Shown: positions 10,282 to 18,103 of the stretch, piece by piece
How positions within the stretch are numbered: the stretch's first letter is position 1
Layout: every line of letters begins with the position of its first letter
Source: PALSA-911 sp963839645
Lineage (GTDB): Bacteria; Pseudomonadota; Alphaproteobacteria; Acetobacterales; Acetobacteraceae
Assembly (NCBI GenBank): GCA_963839645.1
Contig: CAWIVZ010000001.1
Span: forward strand, 620,001-684,000
Direction of reading: 5' to 3'
Length of the DNA stretch: 64,000 nucleotides
Program-made: the position numbers and the translations under genes
Notes under the pieces: generated by a model
The model's database searches: none
What the model saw: the letters and a program-made list of their open reading frames with translations, nothing else
What the model was told of the DNA's origin: nothing

Positions 10282-11322
10282 TCAGCGCGCGAGCCAGTCT
10301 CGCACGGCGTCTTTCAAGAACAAGGCATCCGCCGGATTGACCGTCGGGTTGCCGGCGCGGTGGCCCCAGATGCTGGGGATCGGCCGCAATTCGCCGTGGC
10401 GCAGATAGGGCAATTCTGCCGCGTTGTCGGCGACGCGGAAATACAGATCGGTCTCGCCGGGCATCAGCAGCACGCGCGCCCGGATCGCCTTCAGGGCACA
10501 GATCGGGTCGCCGTTGTACAGGCCGTTATCGGCGATGTCGGCGGTTTCCCAGGTGCGCAGCTGGGCATACAGATTGGCGGCGGATCGCGGCGCGTAGCGG
10601 TCCTCCCAATCCGTCTTCAGGAAGGTTTCCAGATCCGGCGCACCCAGATTGGGCTTGGGTCCGGATGCCAGATGCAGATTGGCGCGATAGAAATCCTGGC
10701 TCAGCGCCCAGGCCGCATAGATCCGCCCGAAGGCCCGTTTGGCCGCGGCCGGCTCGGCGGAGAAACGCCCGCCGCCGATATGCTCGGGCGCCGCCTCCAG
10801 CGTCGCCATCAGCGAACGCAGAAACACCCGGTTATGCACGGACGTGCGGGCCACGCCGCAATTGACGATGGCGCGGTCCACCGCATCGGGAAACAGCGCC
10901 GCCCAGTGATAGGCCTGCAGCGCCCCCATCGACCAGCCATAGACGCAGGCGACCCGCTCGATCCCCCAGCGTTCCCGCAGGAACCGGCGCTGGACATGAA
11001 CGTTGTCGTATACGCTCACCAGATCCGGATACTTCGCCGGATCGCCGGACGGGCTGGACGACAGCCCGTTGCCGAACATGTCGGGAATGACGATGAACCA
11101 CCGCGCCGGGTCCAGCACGCCGTCCGGCCCGATCAGCCATTCCAGATCCGGATGCTGCGCACCGTAGCTGGTGGGATAGACGATCACATTGTCCTTTGCC
11201 GCGGACAGCGTGCCATGCGTCTTCCAGGATAGTTTCGCGCCACGCAGAACCGCGCCCGATTGCACGGGCACATCGCCGGCGTCGAACACGCCCTGCTCCG
11301 TCGGCCAGGCCGGGCCGGTCAT
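10282..11322 (-). CDS. Alpha/beta hydrolase, homoserine O-acetyltransferase (MetX)-like
   Basis: The 346-residue product has the MetX-type layout: LSWKTHGTLSAAKDNVIVYP near the N-terminus, the nucleophile elbow GWSMGA at 129-134 (Ser131), and a C-terminal IWGHRAG supplying the catalytic histidine. The start at 11322 (MTGPAWPTEQGVFDAGDV) is chosen over an upstream in-frame start because family similarity begins there. MetX relatives in catabolic clusters are often hydrolases rather than homoserine acetyltransferases, and the neighbouring RidA, ligase and SDR genes favour that reading. No methionine-biosynthesis gene is nearby. Expected to be cytosolic. The precise reaction is unknown. Confidence 0.82.
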   Translation of the reverse strand: MTGPAWPTEQGVFDAGDVPVQSGAVLRGAKLSWKTHGTLSAAKDNVIVYPTSYGAQHPDLEWLIGPDGVLDPARWFIVIPDMFGNGLSSSPSGDPAKYPDLVSVYDNVHVQRRFLRERWGIERVACVYGWSMGALQAYHWAALFPDAVDRAIVNCGVARTSVHNRVFLRSLMATLEAAPEHIGGGRFSAEPAAAKRAFGRIYAAWALSQDFYRANLHLASGPKPNLGAPDLETFLKTDWEDRYAPRSAANLYAQLRTWETADIADNGLYNGDPICALKAIRARVLLMPGETDLYFRVADNAAELPYLRHGELRPIPSIWGHRAGNPTVNPADALFLKDAVRDWLAR

Positions 11323-11406
11323 GCTGGCACTTCCATCGCGGTGTCCTTGAAAGGGCCGCATGGGACAATCCCGCGGCCGGGTTTGCAAGCGGTCCGGCCG
11401 CAACGA

Positions 11407-12165
11407 TCAGCCGATGAACGTGCCACCGTTCACGTCCAGGATGGCCCCGGCCAGATAGCTCGCCGCCGGCGAGCACAGGAACGCGATCGGCCAGGCCAGT
11501 TCCTCCGGCTGGCCCAGCCGCCCCATCGGCAGCCGGTCGCTGGCCCGTGCGACGTTGCTGGTCATCGCCGTCTCCACCGGCCCCGGCGCCACCGCGTTCA
11601 CCAGCACGCCGCGGCGCACGCCCTGCCGGGCCAGCAGCTTCACCAGCGCATGCACGGCACCCTTGGACGCGACATAATCCGGCGGCGTGGTGTCGAACGT
11701 GCCGCCGGTGCGCCCGGCGACCGAGCCGACCAGCACCACGGAGCCGCCACCCAGCGGCGCCATGTGCTCGATCGCCGCGGCGGCCAGGGTCAGCGGCACG
11801 CGCGTGTTCACGTCCAGCGTCCGGTGAAAGCGCGTGATCCAGTCCGGATCGTCCTTCCACGGCTTGGCGGAAATGATGCCGGCGCAGTGCGCCACCGCGT
11901 GGATACGCTCGCCGCCGAACAGCCCGGCGATGAAGCCGTCGGCGGTCAGGTCGCCCTGCACCTCGACGCAATTGGCCTGCAGCCGCTCCACATCGGCGCG
12001 CACCCCGGCCAGCGGCGCCAGATCGTTGACGATCACCTCGGCGCCGAGTTGTGCCAGCACGATCGCCGTGGCCCGGCCGATGCCGTTGGCCGCGCCGGTA
12101 ACCAGCACGCGCCGCCCCGCCAGGTTCATCGCCGCCGGTAGCGGCAGGGTTCCGGTTGCTGTCAT
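11407..12165 (-). CDS. Short-chain dehydrogenase/reductase (SDR)
   Basis: This is a classical SDR, an NAD(P)-dependent alcohol or ketone oxidoreductase. It has the cofactor loop TGAANGIG (23-30), acidic NDLAP after beta-2, and the catalytic Ser148, Tyr164 and Lys168 in YVASK, with a C-terminal LDVNGGTFIG. The start at 12165 is the ATG just before the family-like sequence; a longer in-frame reading upstream runs into the promoter region of the divergent enoyl-CoA hydratase gene. The product is 252 residues, normal length. It could oxidise a 3-hydroxyacyl-CoA formed by that hydratase, but this rests on neighbourhood alone. Confidence 0.88.
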   Translation of the reverse strand: MTATGTLPLPAAMNLAGRRVLVTGAANGIGRATAIVLAQLGAEVIVNDLAPLAGVRADVERLQANCVEVQGDLTADGFIAGLFGGERIHAVAHCAGIISAKPWKDDPDWITRFHRTLDVNTRVPLTLAAAAIEHMAPLGGGSVVLVGSVAGRTGGTFDTTPPDYVASKGAVHALVKLLARQGVRRGVLVNAVAPGPVETAMTSNVARASDRLPMGRLGQPEELAWPIAFLCSPAASYLAGAILDVNGGTFIG

Positions 12166-12199
12166 GACGTCTCTCCCCGTTGTGGCCCGGTTGCTTTGT

Positions 12200-12218
12200 T
12201 GGTCCGGCCATTGGACCA
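12200..12218. promoter_or_regulatory. Inverted repeat in the SDR/enoyl-CoA hydratase divergent spacer
   Basis: The arms TGGTCC (12200-12205) and GGACCA (12213-12218) are separated by seven bases, midway between two divergent starts (12165 and 12284). The size and position would suit a dimeric repressor operator of the GntR or TetR kind controlling both genes. No regulator gene lies beside it, so this is only a candidate. Confidence 0.3.
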
Positions 12219-12283
12219 TATCCGCGGCGATCGCAACACCATGCCACCGGCTCTCGGCGCCGGGGCGGCGGAGGGAACAACCG

Positions 12284-13081
12284 ATGACGAACGGCCGCAT
12301 ATTGCTGGACATGGCGGATGGGGTGGCGGTGATGACCCTGAACCACCCGGCCACGCTGAACGCCTTCGGCGCCAAACTCCGCGCCGACATGACCGAGGCG
12401 CTGGATCAGGTCGAGGCTGGCGACGCCCGCTGCCTGCTGATCACCGGCGCCGGCCGAGGCTTCTGCTCCGGCGCCAACCTGAACGACCCCGACCGACCGC
12501 CGCGCGACCGCGAGGCCGAGGCGCGCGGTGAGACGAAAAGCGACCTGCATGCCTGGTACAATCCCACCTTCCTGCGCCTGCGCGCACTGAAGATCCCGGT
12601 GGTCGCCGCCATCAACGGCATCGCCGCCGGCGCCGGCATGAGCCTGGCGCTGTCCGCCGACATCAAGATCGCCGGCCGCTCGGCCGCCTTCCTCCAGGCC
12701 TTCGCGCGGATCGGCCTGGTGCCCGATTGCGGCGCCTCCTACCTGCTGCCGCGGCTGGTCGGCGTCGCCCGGGCAATGGAACTGTCGTTGCTCGCCGAGC
12801 CGCTGCCGGCCGAAACCGCGCTCGCCTGGGGCATGATCAACCGGGTCGTGGACGACACCGATCTGATGGACGCCGCCATGGCCATGGCGCGGCGGCTGGC
12901 GGATGGGCCGGTCTCGCTCGGCCTGATCCGCAAGCTGTACTGGGAAGCCCTGGAAAACACCTACCCGGCCCAGCTCGACCTCGAAGCCAATCTGCAAAGC
13001 CAGGCAGGGTTGAGCGCGGACCATGCCGAAGGGGTCGCGGCGTTCCGTGAGAAGCGAAAGGCCCGCTTTCAGGGCCGGTAA
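12284..13081 (+). CDS. Enoyl-CoA hydratase/isomerase, PaaG-like
   Basis: This 265-residue crotonase-fold enzyme acts on acyl-CoA thioesters in the cytosol. The oxyanion-hole segments are GRGFCSGANL and NGIAAGAGMSLALSAD. The second half has RIGLVPDCGASYLLPRLVG, where an aspartate follows LVP as in PaaG-type isomerases, rather than the second glutamate of classic hydratases. The ATG at 12284 is used because similarity starts with RILLDMADGVAVMTLNHP. The gene is divergent from the SDR with a 118-base spacer that carries an inverted repeat. Its function could be in phenylacetate-type or fatty acid degradation. No other paa genes are visible. Confidence 0.88.
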   Translation: MTNGRILLDMADGVAVMTLNHPATLNAFGAKLRADMTEALDQVEAGDARCLLITGAGRGFCSGANLNDPDRPPRDREAEARGETKSDLHAWYNPTFLRLRALKIPVVAAINGIAAGAGMSLALSADIKIAGRSAAFLQAFARIGLVPDCGASYLLPRLVGVARAMELSLLAEPLPAETALAWGMINRVVDDTDLMDAAMAMARRLADGPVSLGLIRKLYWEALENTYPAQLDLEANLQSQAGLSADHAEGVAAFREKRKARFQGR

Positions 13082-13220
13082 GCCGACCTCAAATGTTCGT
13101 AACCGGGTGAACAACGTCACTATCCTATCCGGCCGGTAACGTGGAAATGTTGCGCTCGCCGCTTTGATTGGTTCACGGTGCGATGCGCCGAACCAGCATG
13201 GGCGGATTGGGGGCCTCGCG

Positions 13221-13841
13221 ATGTCGAATATTGCCGGCAAAGCCTACGGGATGAACGTGGTCACGCCGATGAAGCCGGGGTGGACCTGGCTGAACCGGCT
13301 GCTGTTCATGGTGGCGCGCGCGCTGCCCACCACGCTGTCCGGGCTCCTCGGACTGTCGCTGATCCATTTCGCCCGCTGGGTGATCATCAAGCGCGACCAA
13401 TGGCCGGCCGGCGACCGCGGCAAGCCCCGGCTGCGCAACGACTACATGCTGTTCGTGAGTAATTTCAACGGCACCTGGGACCAGTATATCGACGCGTTCT
13501 CCGACGGCATCCCCTCCGGCCTCGACCTGTTCTGGTACTGCGCCACCGGCTACCCGCATTCGATCCCGATCACCCCTTTTAAGAATTACATCCGCCACAA
13601 CCAGATCGATACCGATTACTACTACAACGCCACGCCGGGCTCGGCACAGCGCGACATCAAGGGCGCCCTGCGTGTTCGCACCGCGCTGCAGGCCCTGGCC
13701 GCGCAGCACAAATCCCTGCCGCCGGACGAGTTCGCGGTGCTCTACCACCGCACCCTGGCCGCGGTGCAGAACGATCTGGCCTCGCCCGGCTACGCACCGG
13801 TCGCCAGCATGGACAGTGAACGGGCCGACGCGCACCGCTGA
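13221..13841 (+). CDS. Uncharacterised protein, first gene of the DyP peroxidase-P450 cluster
   Basis: I do not recognise a named family. The 206-residue product has a hydrophobic, possibly membrane-associated segment (about 25-55) and a conserved-looking core YMLFVSNFNGTWDQYIDAF followed by FKNYIRHNQIDTDYYYNATP. That core resembles the second half of the next gene product (YMVLAVDFDAASG, FVRAITGCQVETTMPFNDYW), so the two are probably related copies of one domain. The ATG at 13221 is chosen because the longer in-frame reading has no family-like sequence. It is the first gene of a run with gaps of 33, 4 and 23 bases leading to the peroxidase and P450, so one transcript is likely. A role as an accessory or substrate-handling protein is inferred from position. 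Confidence 0.75.
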   Translation: MSNIAGKAYGMNVVTPMKPGWTWLNRLLFMVARALPTTLSGLLGLSLIHFARWVIIKRDQWPAGDRGKPRLRNDYMLFVSNFNGTWDQYIDAFSDGIPSGLDLFWYCATGYPHSIPITPFKNYIRHNQIDTDYYYNATPGSAQRDIKGALRVRTALQALAAQHKSLPPDEFAVLYHRTLAAVQNDLASPGYAPVASMDSERADAHR

Positions 13842-13874
13842 ACCGGCCGAACGATCGGCCGAGGGAGACGCAAG

Positions 13875-14866
13875 ATGCCGAACTTCGATGGCGGACACTA
13901 TTTCCTGACCGCCGTGCTGCCGGTGAAAACCAGCCTGGACCCGGCCGCACCCGGCAACTCGCATGTCCATCAGTTGCGCGATGTGCTGGCGCACCTGCCG
14001 ACGGCACTGCAATCGCCGGCCAGCGAACGGCGCGGCATCAATGCGCCCTTCGCCCGCAACCTGCGCACCCATTTCCTGCGGCTGGTGGTGATTGACGACG
14101 TGGCCTTCAACGGCCGCGAACCGAACGACACGCTGGTAGTCAGCGTGCTGACCAAGATCAGCGCCAGATTGTTCCGCTCCCTCGATCCGCTGATCCCCAA
14201 CAAGGTGGATGATCTGCCCGGCCCCTACATGGTCCTGGCCGTCGATTTCGACGCCGCCAGTGGCGCCGCCACAGAGCTGGCAGGCTATCTGCGCGAACTC
14301 TGGGCGGACATGGAGCCGGAATTGCGATCGATCCTGGTCCATTGCCACGGCTTCGATGCGGTGAAGGGGGCGGATGATTTCGTCCGCGCCATCACGGGCT
14401 GCCAGGTGGAAACCACCATGCCGTTCAACGACTATTGGCAAACGGCGCCCGATCTCGCGAAGCTCAGCATGCCGCTCGGCGGATGGCTCGGCCCGGCCGG
14501 CGTGGCGGCGGCCCTGTGCGTGATCGGATTGCTGCTCGCCTGGCTGGCTTCCCCCAGGCTGGCCGCCCTCGGCTGCTGGGCCGCCTGGATCGGGTTCGCC
14601 GGTACGCTTCTCGGCCTGGCCTACGCCTATGTCGCGGTTCTGCGGCATGGCGCCAGGCCGCTGCCGACGGCGCCCGGCAGCGATCTCCGCTCGGTGCTGA
14701 AATCGCTTTATCTCCGGCAGAACTTCATCCGCTTCGCCATCGCCAGCGCAGGGGGCCAGCGCCGCCGACCTGCACGCGGCCTTCGGCGACTTCATCGACA
14801 CCCACCAGCCCGACGATGTCGCGGCGCCGACCCAGGCGCCGGGCGTGGTCCGGTCGATAGGATAGA
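13875..14866 (+). CDS. Uncharacterised protein with duplicated domain and two membrane helices, late frameshift
   Basis: The first 195 residues are soluble and seem to hold two copies of a domain. One is around HFLRLVVIDDVAFNGREPND; the other is YMVLAVDFDAASG to MPFNDYW. The second copy resembles the preceding gene product. Two strongly hydrophobic helices follow (about residues 200-260, encoded near 14470-14650). The frame then breaks at a G5 run (14751-14755). With one G removed, the tail reads ADLHAAFGDFIDTHQPDDVA and ends at a TAG at 14866, four bases before the peroxidase start. Without this correction the frame runs straight into the peroxidase and gives a false fusion. A good ribosome binding site (AGGGAGA) precedes the ATG. 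Function unknown; it may tether the system to the inner membrane. Confidence 0.72.
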
Positions 14867-14870
14867 CATC

Positions 14871-16499
14871 ATGCCGGTTCAACTCGACCTCGCGGACATC
14901 CAGGGCAACGTTCTCACCGCCTACGGCAAGCTGGGCTTTCCCAAGGGAAGGTTCCTGCTGTTCCAGGTAGCCAAGGCCGATGCGGGACGGGCCTTCATCG
15001 AAATGCTGCGGCCAATGGTCACCACGGCCTTACGCTGGGAATCTTCCCGCCGGCCACACAAGCACGGCCCGGTGCAGCAGGCTCGGCCAGACGTAGCCGT
15101 GAACGTAGCCTTCACCTTCATGGGGCTGTACGCCCTGGGTGTACCGACCCGCACACTGCGTGGCATGCCCGACGAATTCATCGACGGCATGGAAGCGCGC
15201 GCCAACATCATCGGCGACGACGTGCCGACCAACCCGCGCAGCCGCTGGGACAATGTCTGGCGTTCGCCGGCTGGGGGTCGCCAACCCGCGCATATCCTGG
15301 TCAGCCTGAACGCACAGATGAACCTGGACGGCACACCCGTGCCGGCGTTGGCCGCGATAACCGAGAAGCTGCTCGCCTTCTGCGCCGCCAGCGATGGAGG
15401 CATCCGGCTGCTGTCCGGCCATGCCGGCCCGAACCCGGATTTTCAGGAAGCCTCGGCCCTGCTGCATCCGGACGCGTCCGGCGCGATGCAGCCGTTGCCG
15501 ATGGAACATTTCGGCTATCGAGACGGCATCAGCGACCCGGTGTTCGACGGCCAATACCCGCCGGAGCGCGCGGCGCAGGAGGTGGAGGGCAACGGCAAGC
15601 TGACACCGCAACAAACCTGGGAACCCCTGGCCACCGGCGAGTTCCTGCTCGGCTACCCCGACGAGGCGCAGGAACAGGCCGGCATGGCGATGCCGATCGA
15701 TTTCAGCCGCAACGGCACCTTCATGACCTACCGCAAGCTGCACCAGAACGTGGTGGCCTTCCGCCGCTATCTGGAAACGACCAGCGCGGCCTTTGCCGCT
15801 GTCTATGGCGTTCCCGTCGCCCAGGCACCGGAAACACTGATGGCCAAGATTGCCGGCCGCTGGCCAGACGGTGTGCCGCTGATCCAGGCACCGACCTACG
15901 GTGAATGGCAGGCGGTCAAGGCGCGCCGGGCCGCGGCCATGGCCGCCAACGACACCGCCACGATCGCGGCGATGGAGCGCGACCTGACCAAGTTCCTGTT
16001 CCGCCAGGACCCCGACGGCTCGAAATGCCCGTTCTCCGCCCATATCCGCCGCGCCAATACTCGCGACATGCTGGATCCGCATTTCGGATCGCCCGACAAG
16101 TCGGAATGGAACGGTTCCGTGCTCAACAATCGCCGCCGCATCCTTCGCCGCGGGCTGCCTTATGGTACGGCGCCGCCGGACGCCACCGACGACAGCGGCG
16201 AGCACGGCATCGTCATGCTGGTCGTCTGCGCCAGCCTGTTCCGCCAGTTCGAATTCGTGCAGCAGCAATGGATCCAGTACGGCCTGGATTTCTTCGCCGG
16301 CAACGATACCTGCCCGCTGATCGGCAATCACGGCCCGGACGCGAAATTCGTCATCGCCGCGGATCCGGCATCCGGCCGCCCGCCCTTCATCTGCGACCGG
16401 CCACCGCAATTCGTCGAAACCCGCGGCGGCGACTATTTCTTCGTCCCGAGCATGACCGCCCTGCGCATGATCGGCACCGGCATCGTCGACCCCACCTGA
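14871..16499 (+). CDS. DyP-type heme peroxidase
   Basis: Dye-decolorising peroxidases use a ferredoxin-like fold and heme b to oxidise substrates with peroxide. The diagnostic GXXDG motif is GYRDG at 215-219 (distal Asp218). His391 in CPFSAHIRRANTRD is the likely proximal ligand, and arginines at 421-427 (NRRRILRRG) would supply the distal arginine. At 542 residues it is longer than the classic bacterial A/B types and fits the longer D/V-type group. No signal peptide is seen, so it is probably cytosolic or membrane-associated through partners. It sits between a membrane-anchored unknown protein and a P450 in a very compact run, suggesting joint action on one substrate. Confidence 0.93.
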   Translation: MPVQLDLADIQGNVLTAYGKLGFPKGRFLLFQVAKADAGRAFIEMLRPMVTTALRWESSRRPHKHGPVQQARPDVAVNVAFTFMGLYALGVPTRTLRGMPDEFIDGMEARANIIGDDVPTNPRSRWDNVWRSPAGGRQPAHILVSLNAQMNLDGTPVPALAAITEKLLAFCAASDGGIRLLSGHAGPNPDFQEASALLHPDASGAMQPLPMEHFGYRDGISDPVFDGQYPPERAAQEVEGNGKLTPQQTWEPLATGEFLLGYPDEAQEQAGMAMPIDFSRNGTFMTYRKLHQNVVAFRRYLETTSAAFAAVYGVPVAQAPETLMAKIAGRWPDGVPLIQAPTYGEWQAVKARRAAAMAANDTATIAAMERDLTKFLFRQDPDGSKCPFSAHIRRANTRDMLDPHFGSPDKSEWNGSVLNNRRRILRRGLPYGTAPPDATDDSGEHGIVMLVVCASLFRQFEFVQQQWIQYGLDFFAGNDTCPLIGNHGPDAKFVIAADPASGRPPFICDRPPQFVETRGGDYFFVPSMTALRMIGTGIVDPT

Positions 16500-16522
16500 A
16501 CCGACCTATCCGGAGCGCGCCG

Positions 16523-17884
16523 ATGGAATTCCTCACCAGCCCGATCGCCGCCTGCCGGGTTCGCCTATGCATGGTATGGGCGGCGCTGGTCGCGGTTCCC
16601 ACGCTGCTCGCGCGTTCCGTTCCTGCACTGCTCGGCGGCGACGGCACGATCAAGCAGCGCGCGAGCAAGGTGTTCGCCGCATCCGCCAACCAGCGGCTGA
16701 TCTTCTCCATCCTGCGCCTGGCGGCCCCGAACCTCGTGCTTTCCGCCAAACTCGTCGCCGCCTATGAAAACACCGGCACCGCCATCGTCTCACGCGCCGA
16801 GGACGTGACAGAGGTGCTGGACCGCGAGGCCGATTTCGCGGTCGTCTACGAACCGAAAATGCGCGCCATCACCGGCGGCGAGAATTTCTTCCTCGGCATG
16901 CAGGACAGCGCCGAATACCAGCGCGACGTCTCCAACATGCGCCTGGCCGTGCGCCGCACCGACGTATCGGAAATCCTGGTACCCCTGGCCGCCGCTCGCG
17001 CCCACGACATCGTCGCCGCGGCGCAAGGCACCATCGACGTGCCGGCGGACCTCACGCGCCGCCTTCCCGCCATCCTCGCCGGCATCTATTTCGGCACCCC
17101 CGGACCAAGCGAAGCGGCAATGATCGACTGGACGTCCAAGCTGTTCTGGTACCTGTTCATCGACCTCGCCGGTGAGCAACGCATCACCGACGACGCCATG
17201 GCCGCCGCCAAGGAGTTCTGCGCCTATCTCGACGCCAGCATCGCCGCCCGCAAGGCCAACGCCGCTGCAAGCGACGACATCCTCACCCGCTGCCTCACCA
17301 TGCAGGCGGCCGGCCTGCCGGGCATGGACGATCTCGGTATCCGCAACAACCTGTTCGGCCTGCTGATCGGCTTCGTGCCCACCATCTCGAAAGCCTGCGT
17401 GCAAGCGCTGAACGTGCTGCTCGATCAACCCGCCGCGCTCGCCGGCGCGCAAGCCGCCGCCCGCGCCGACAACGACGCGCTGCTCGGCGCGCACATATTC
17501 GAAGCCCTGCGCTTCGACCCGATCAACCCGGTGATCTATCGGCGCGCCGTCAATGAAACAACCATCGCCCGCAGCACGCTGCGCGCCCGCACCATCCCGA
17601 AGGGCACGATGGTCATGGCGGCCAACCTGTCCGCGATGTTCGACCCGCTGCGCCTGACCAGCCCTGACGCCTTCCGCACCGACCGCCCCTGGAACCACTA
17701 CATCCTCTGGGGCTACGGCATGCACACCTGCTTCGGCGCGCATATCAATCACGCCATCATGCCGCAAATTCTGAAACCGCTCCTGAAACTGAACAATCTC
17801 CGGCGAGCCCCGGGCCCAACCGGCCAAATCAACGGCGGCGGCACGCCGTTCCCGCAGCATATGGTCTTGGCGTTCGATCGGTAG
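16523..17884 (+). CDS. Cytochrome P450-like protein, possibly peroxide- or hydroperoxide-using
   Basis: The 453-residue protein has the ExxR motif (Glu327-Arg330 in FEALR) and the heme-thiolate loop GYGMHTCFG with Cys403. The N-terminus is hydrophobic (about residues 15-35), which could be a membrane anchor. The I-helix segment reads GLLIGFVPTISKA (279-291). The acid-alcohol pair needed for O2 activation in ordinary P450s is not present. That absence is typical of P450s that work with peroxides or rearrange hydroperoxides, and the immediately upstream peroxidase makes this attractive. The ATG at 16523 follows a GGAG-like site. A longer reading upstream overlaps the peroxidase gene and is rejected. 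The following spacer holds a large palindromic element. Confidence 0.88.
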   Translation: MEFLTSPIAACRVRLCMVWAALVAVPTLLARSVPALLGGDGTIKQRASKVFAASANQRLIFSILRLAAPNLVLSAKLVAAYENTGTAIVSRAEDVTEVLDREADFAVVYEPKMRAITGGENFFLGMQDSAEYQRDVSNMRLAVRRTDVSEILVPLAAARAHDIVAAAQGTIDVPADLTRRLPAILAGIYFGTPGPSEAAMIDWTSKLFWYLFIDLAGEQRITDDAMAAAKEFCAYLDASIAARKANAAASDDILTRCLTMQAAGLPGMDDLGIRNNLFGLLIGFVPTISKACVQALNVLLDQPAALAGAQAAARADNDALLGAHIFEALRFDPINPVIYRRAVNETTIARSTLRARTIPKGTMVMAANLSAMFDPLRLTSPDAFRTDRPWNHYILWGYGMHTCFGAHINHAIMPQILKPLLKLNNLRRAPGPTGQINGGGTPFPQHMVLAFDR

Positions 17885-18103
17885 AAGGAAGCAAGGCGAG
17901 GGCTCCGCCCCTCGACCCCGCCAGGGGACAGTCGTCCCCTGCACCCCATTGGACGGGTTTGTCGAAGAGGGGGCAGGCCTCGGTGGTTACAACCGCTCCG
18001 TCGGTTATGCCCCCTCTTCGACAAACCCCATCCGATGGGGTGCAAGGGACGAGTCCCCTTGCTGGGGGTCGCAGGGGGCGGAGCCCCTTGGCCTTGCTCC
18101 CTC
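17884..18103. repeat. Large nested palindromic element 1 between convergent genes
   Basis: This 220-base spacer is one long imperfect inverted repeat. The centre has a perfect 21-base arm pair, 17955-17975 with 18008-18028. Outside it pair the regions around 17942-17953 and 18031-18042. The outer ends (AGGAAGCAAGGC on the left, GGCCTTGCTCCCT on the right) also pair. Each arm contains its own small hairpins, such as AGGGGA...TCCCCT at 17923-17940. The outer parts match those of the element at 28985-29220, while the central arms differ. It separates the convergent P450 and GMC genes and could stop transcription from both sides. No coding sequence is seen. Confidence 0.8.

Noticed and set aside
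10832..13240. Long minus-strand open frame across the hydrolase, SDR and enoyl-CoA hydratase genes
   Set aside because: It crosses several real genes on both strands in other frames and gives low-complexity sequence, so it is not a gene.
13875..16499. Apparent 874-residue fusion of the unknown membrane protein with DyP
   Set aside because: The join comes from one extra G at 14751-14755. The correct frame has a stop at 14866 and a separate peroxidase start at 14871.
15905..16522. N-terminal extension of the P450 into the peroxidase gene
   Set aside because: The extension is arginine-rich noise from another frame of the peroxidase. A good ATG with a ribosome binding site lies at 16523.
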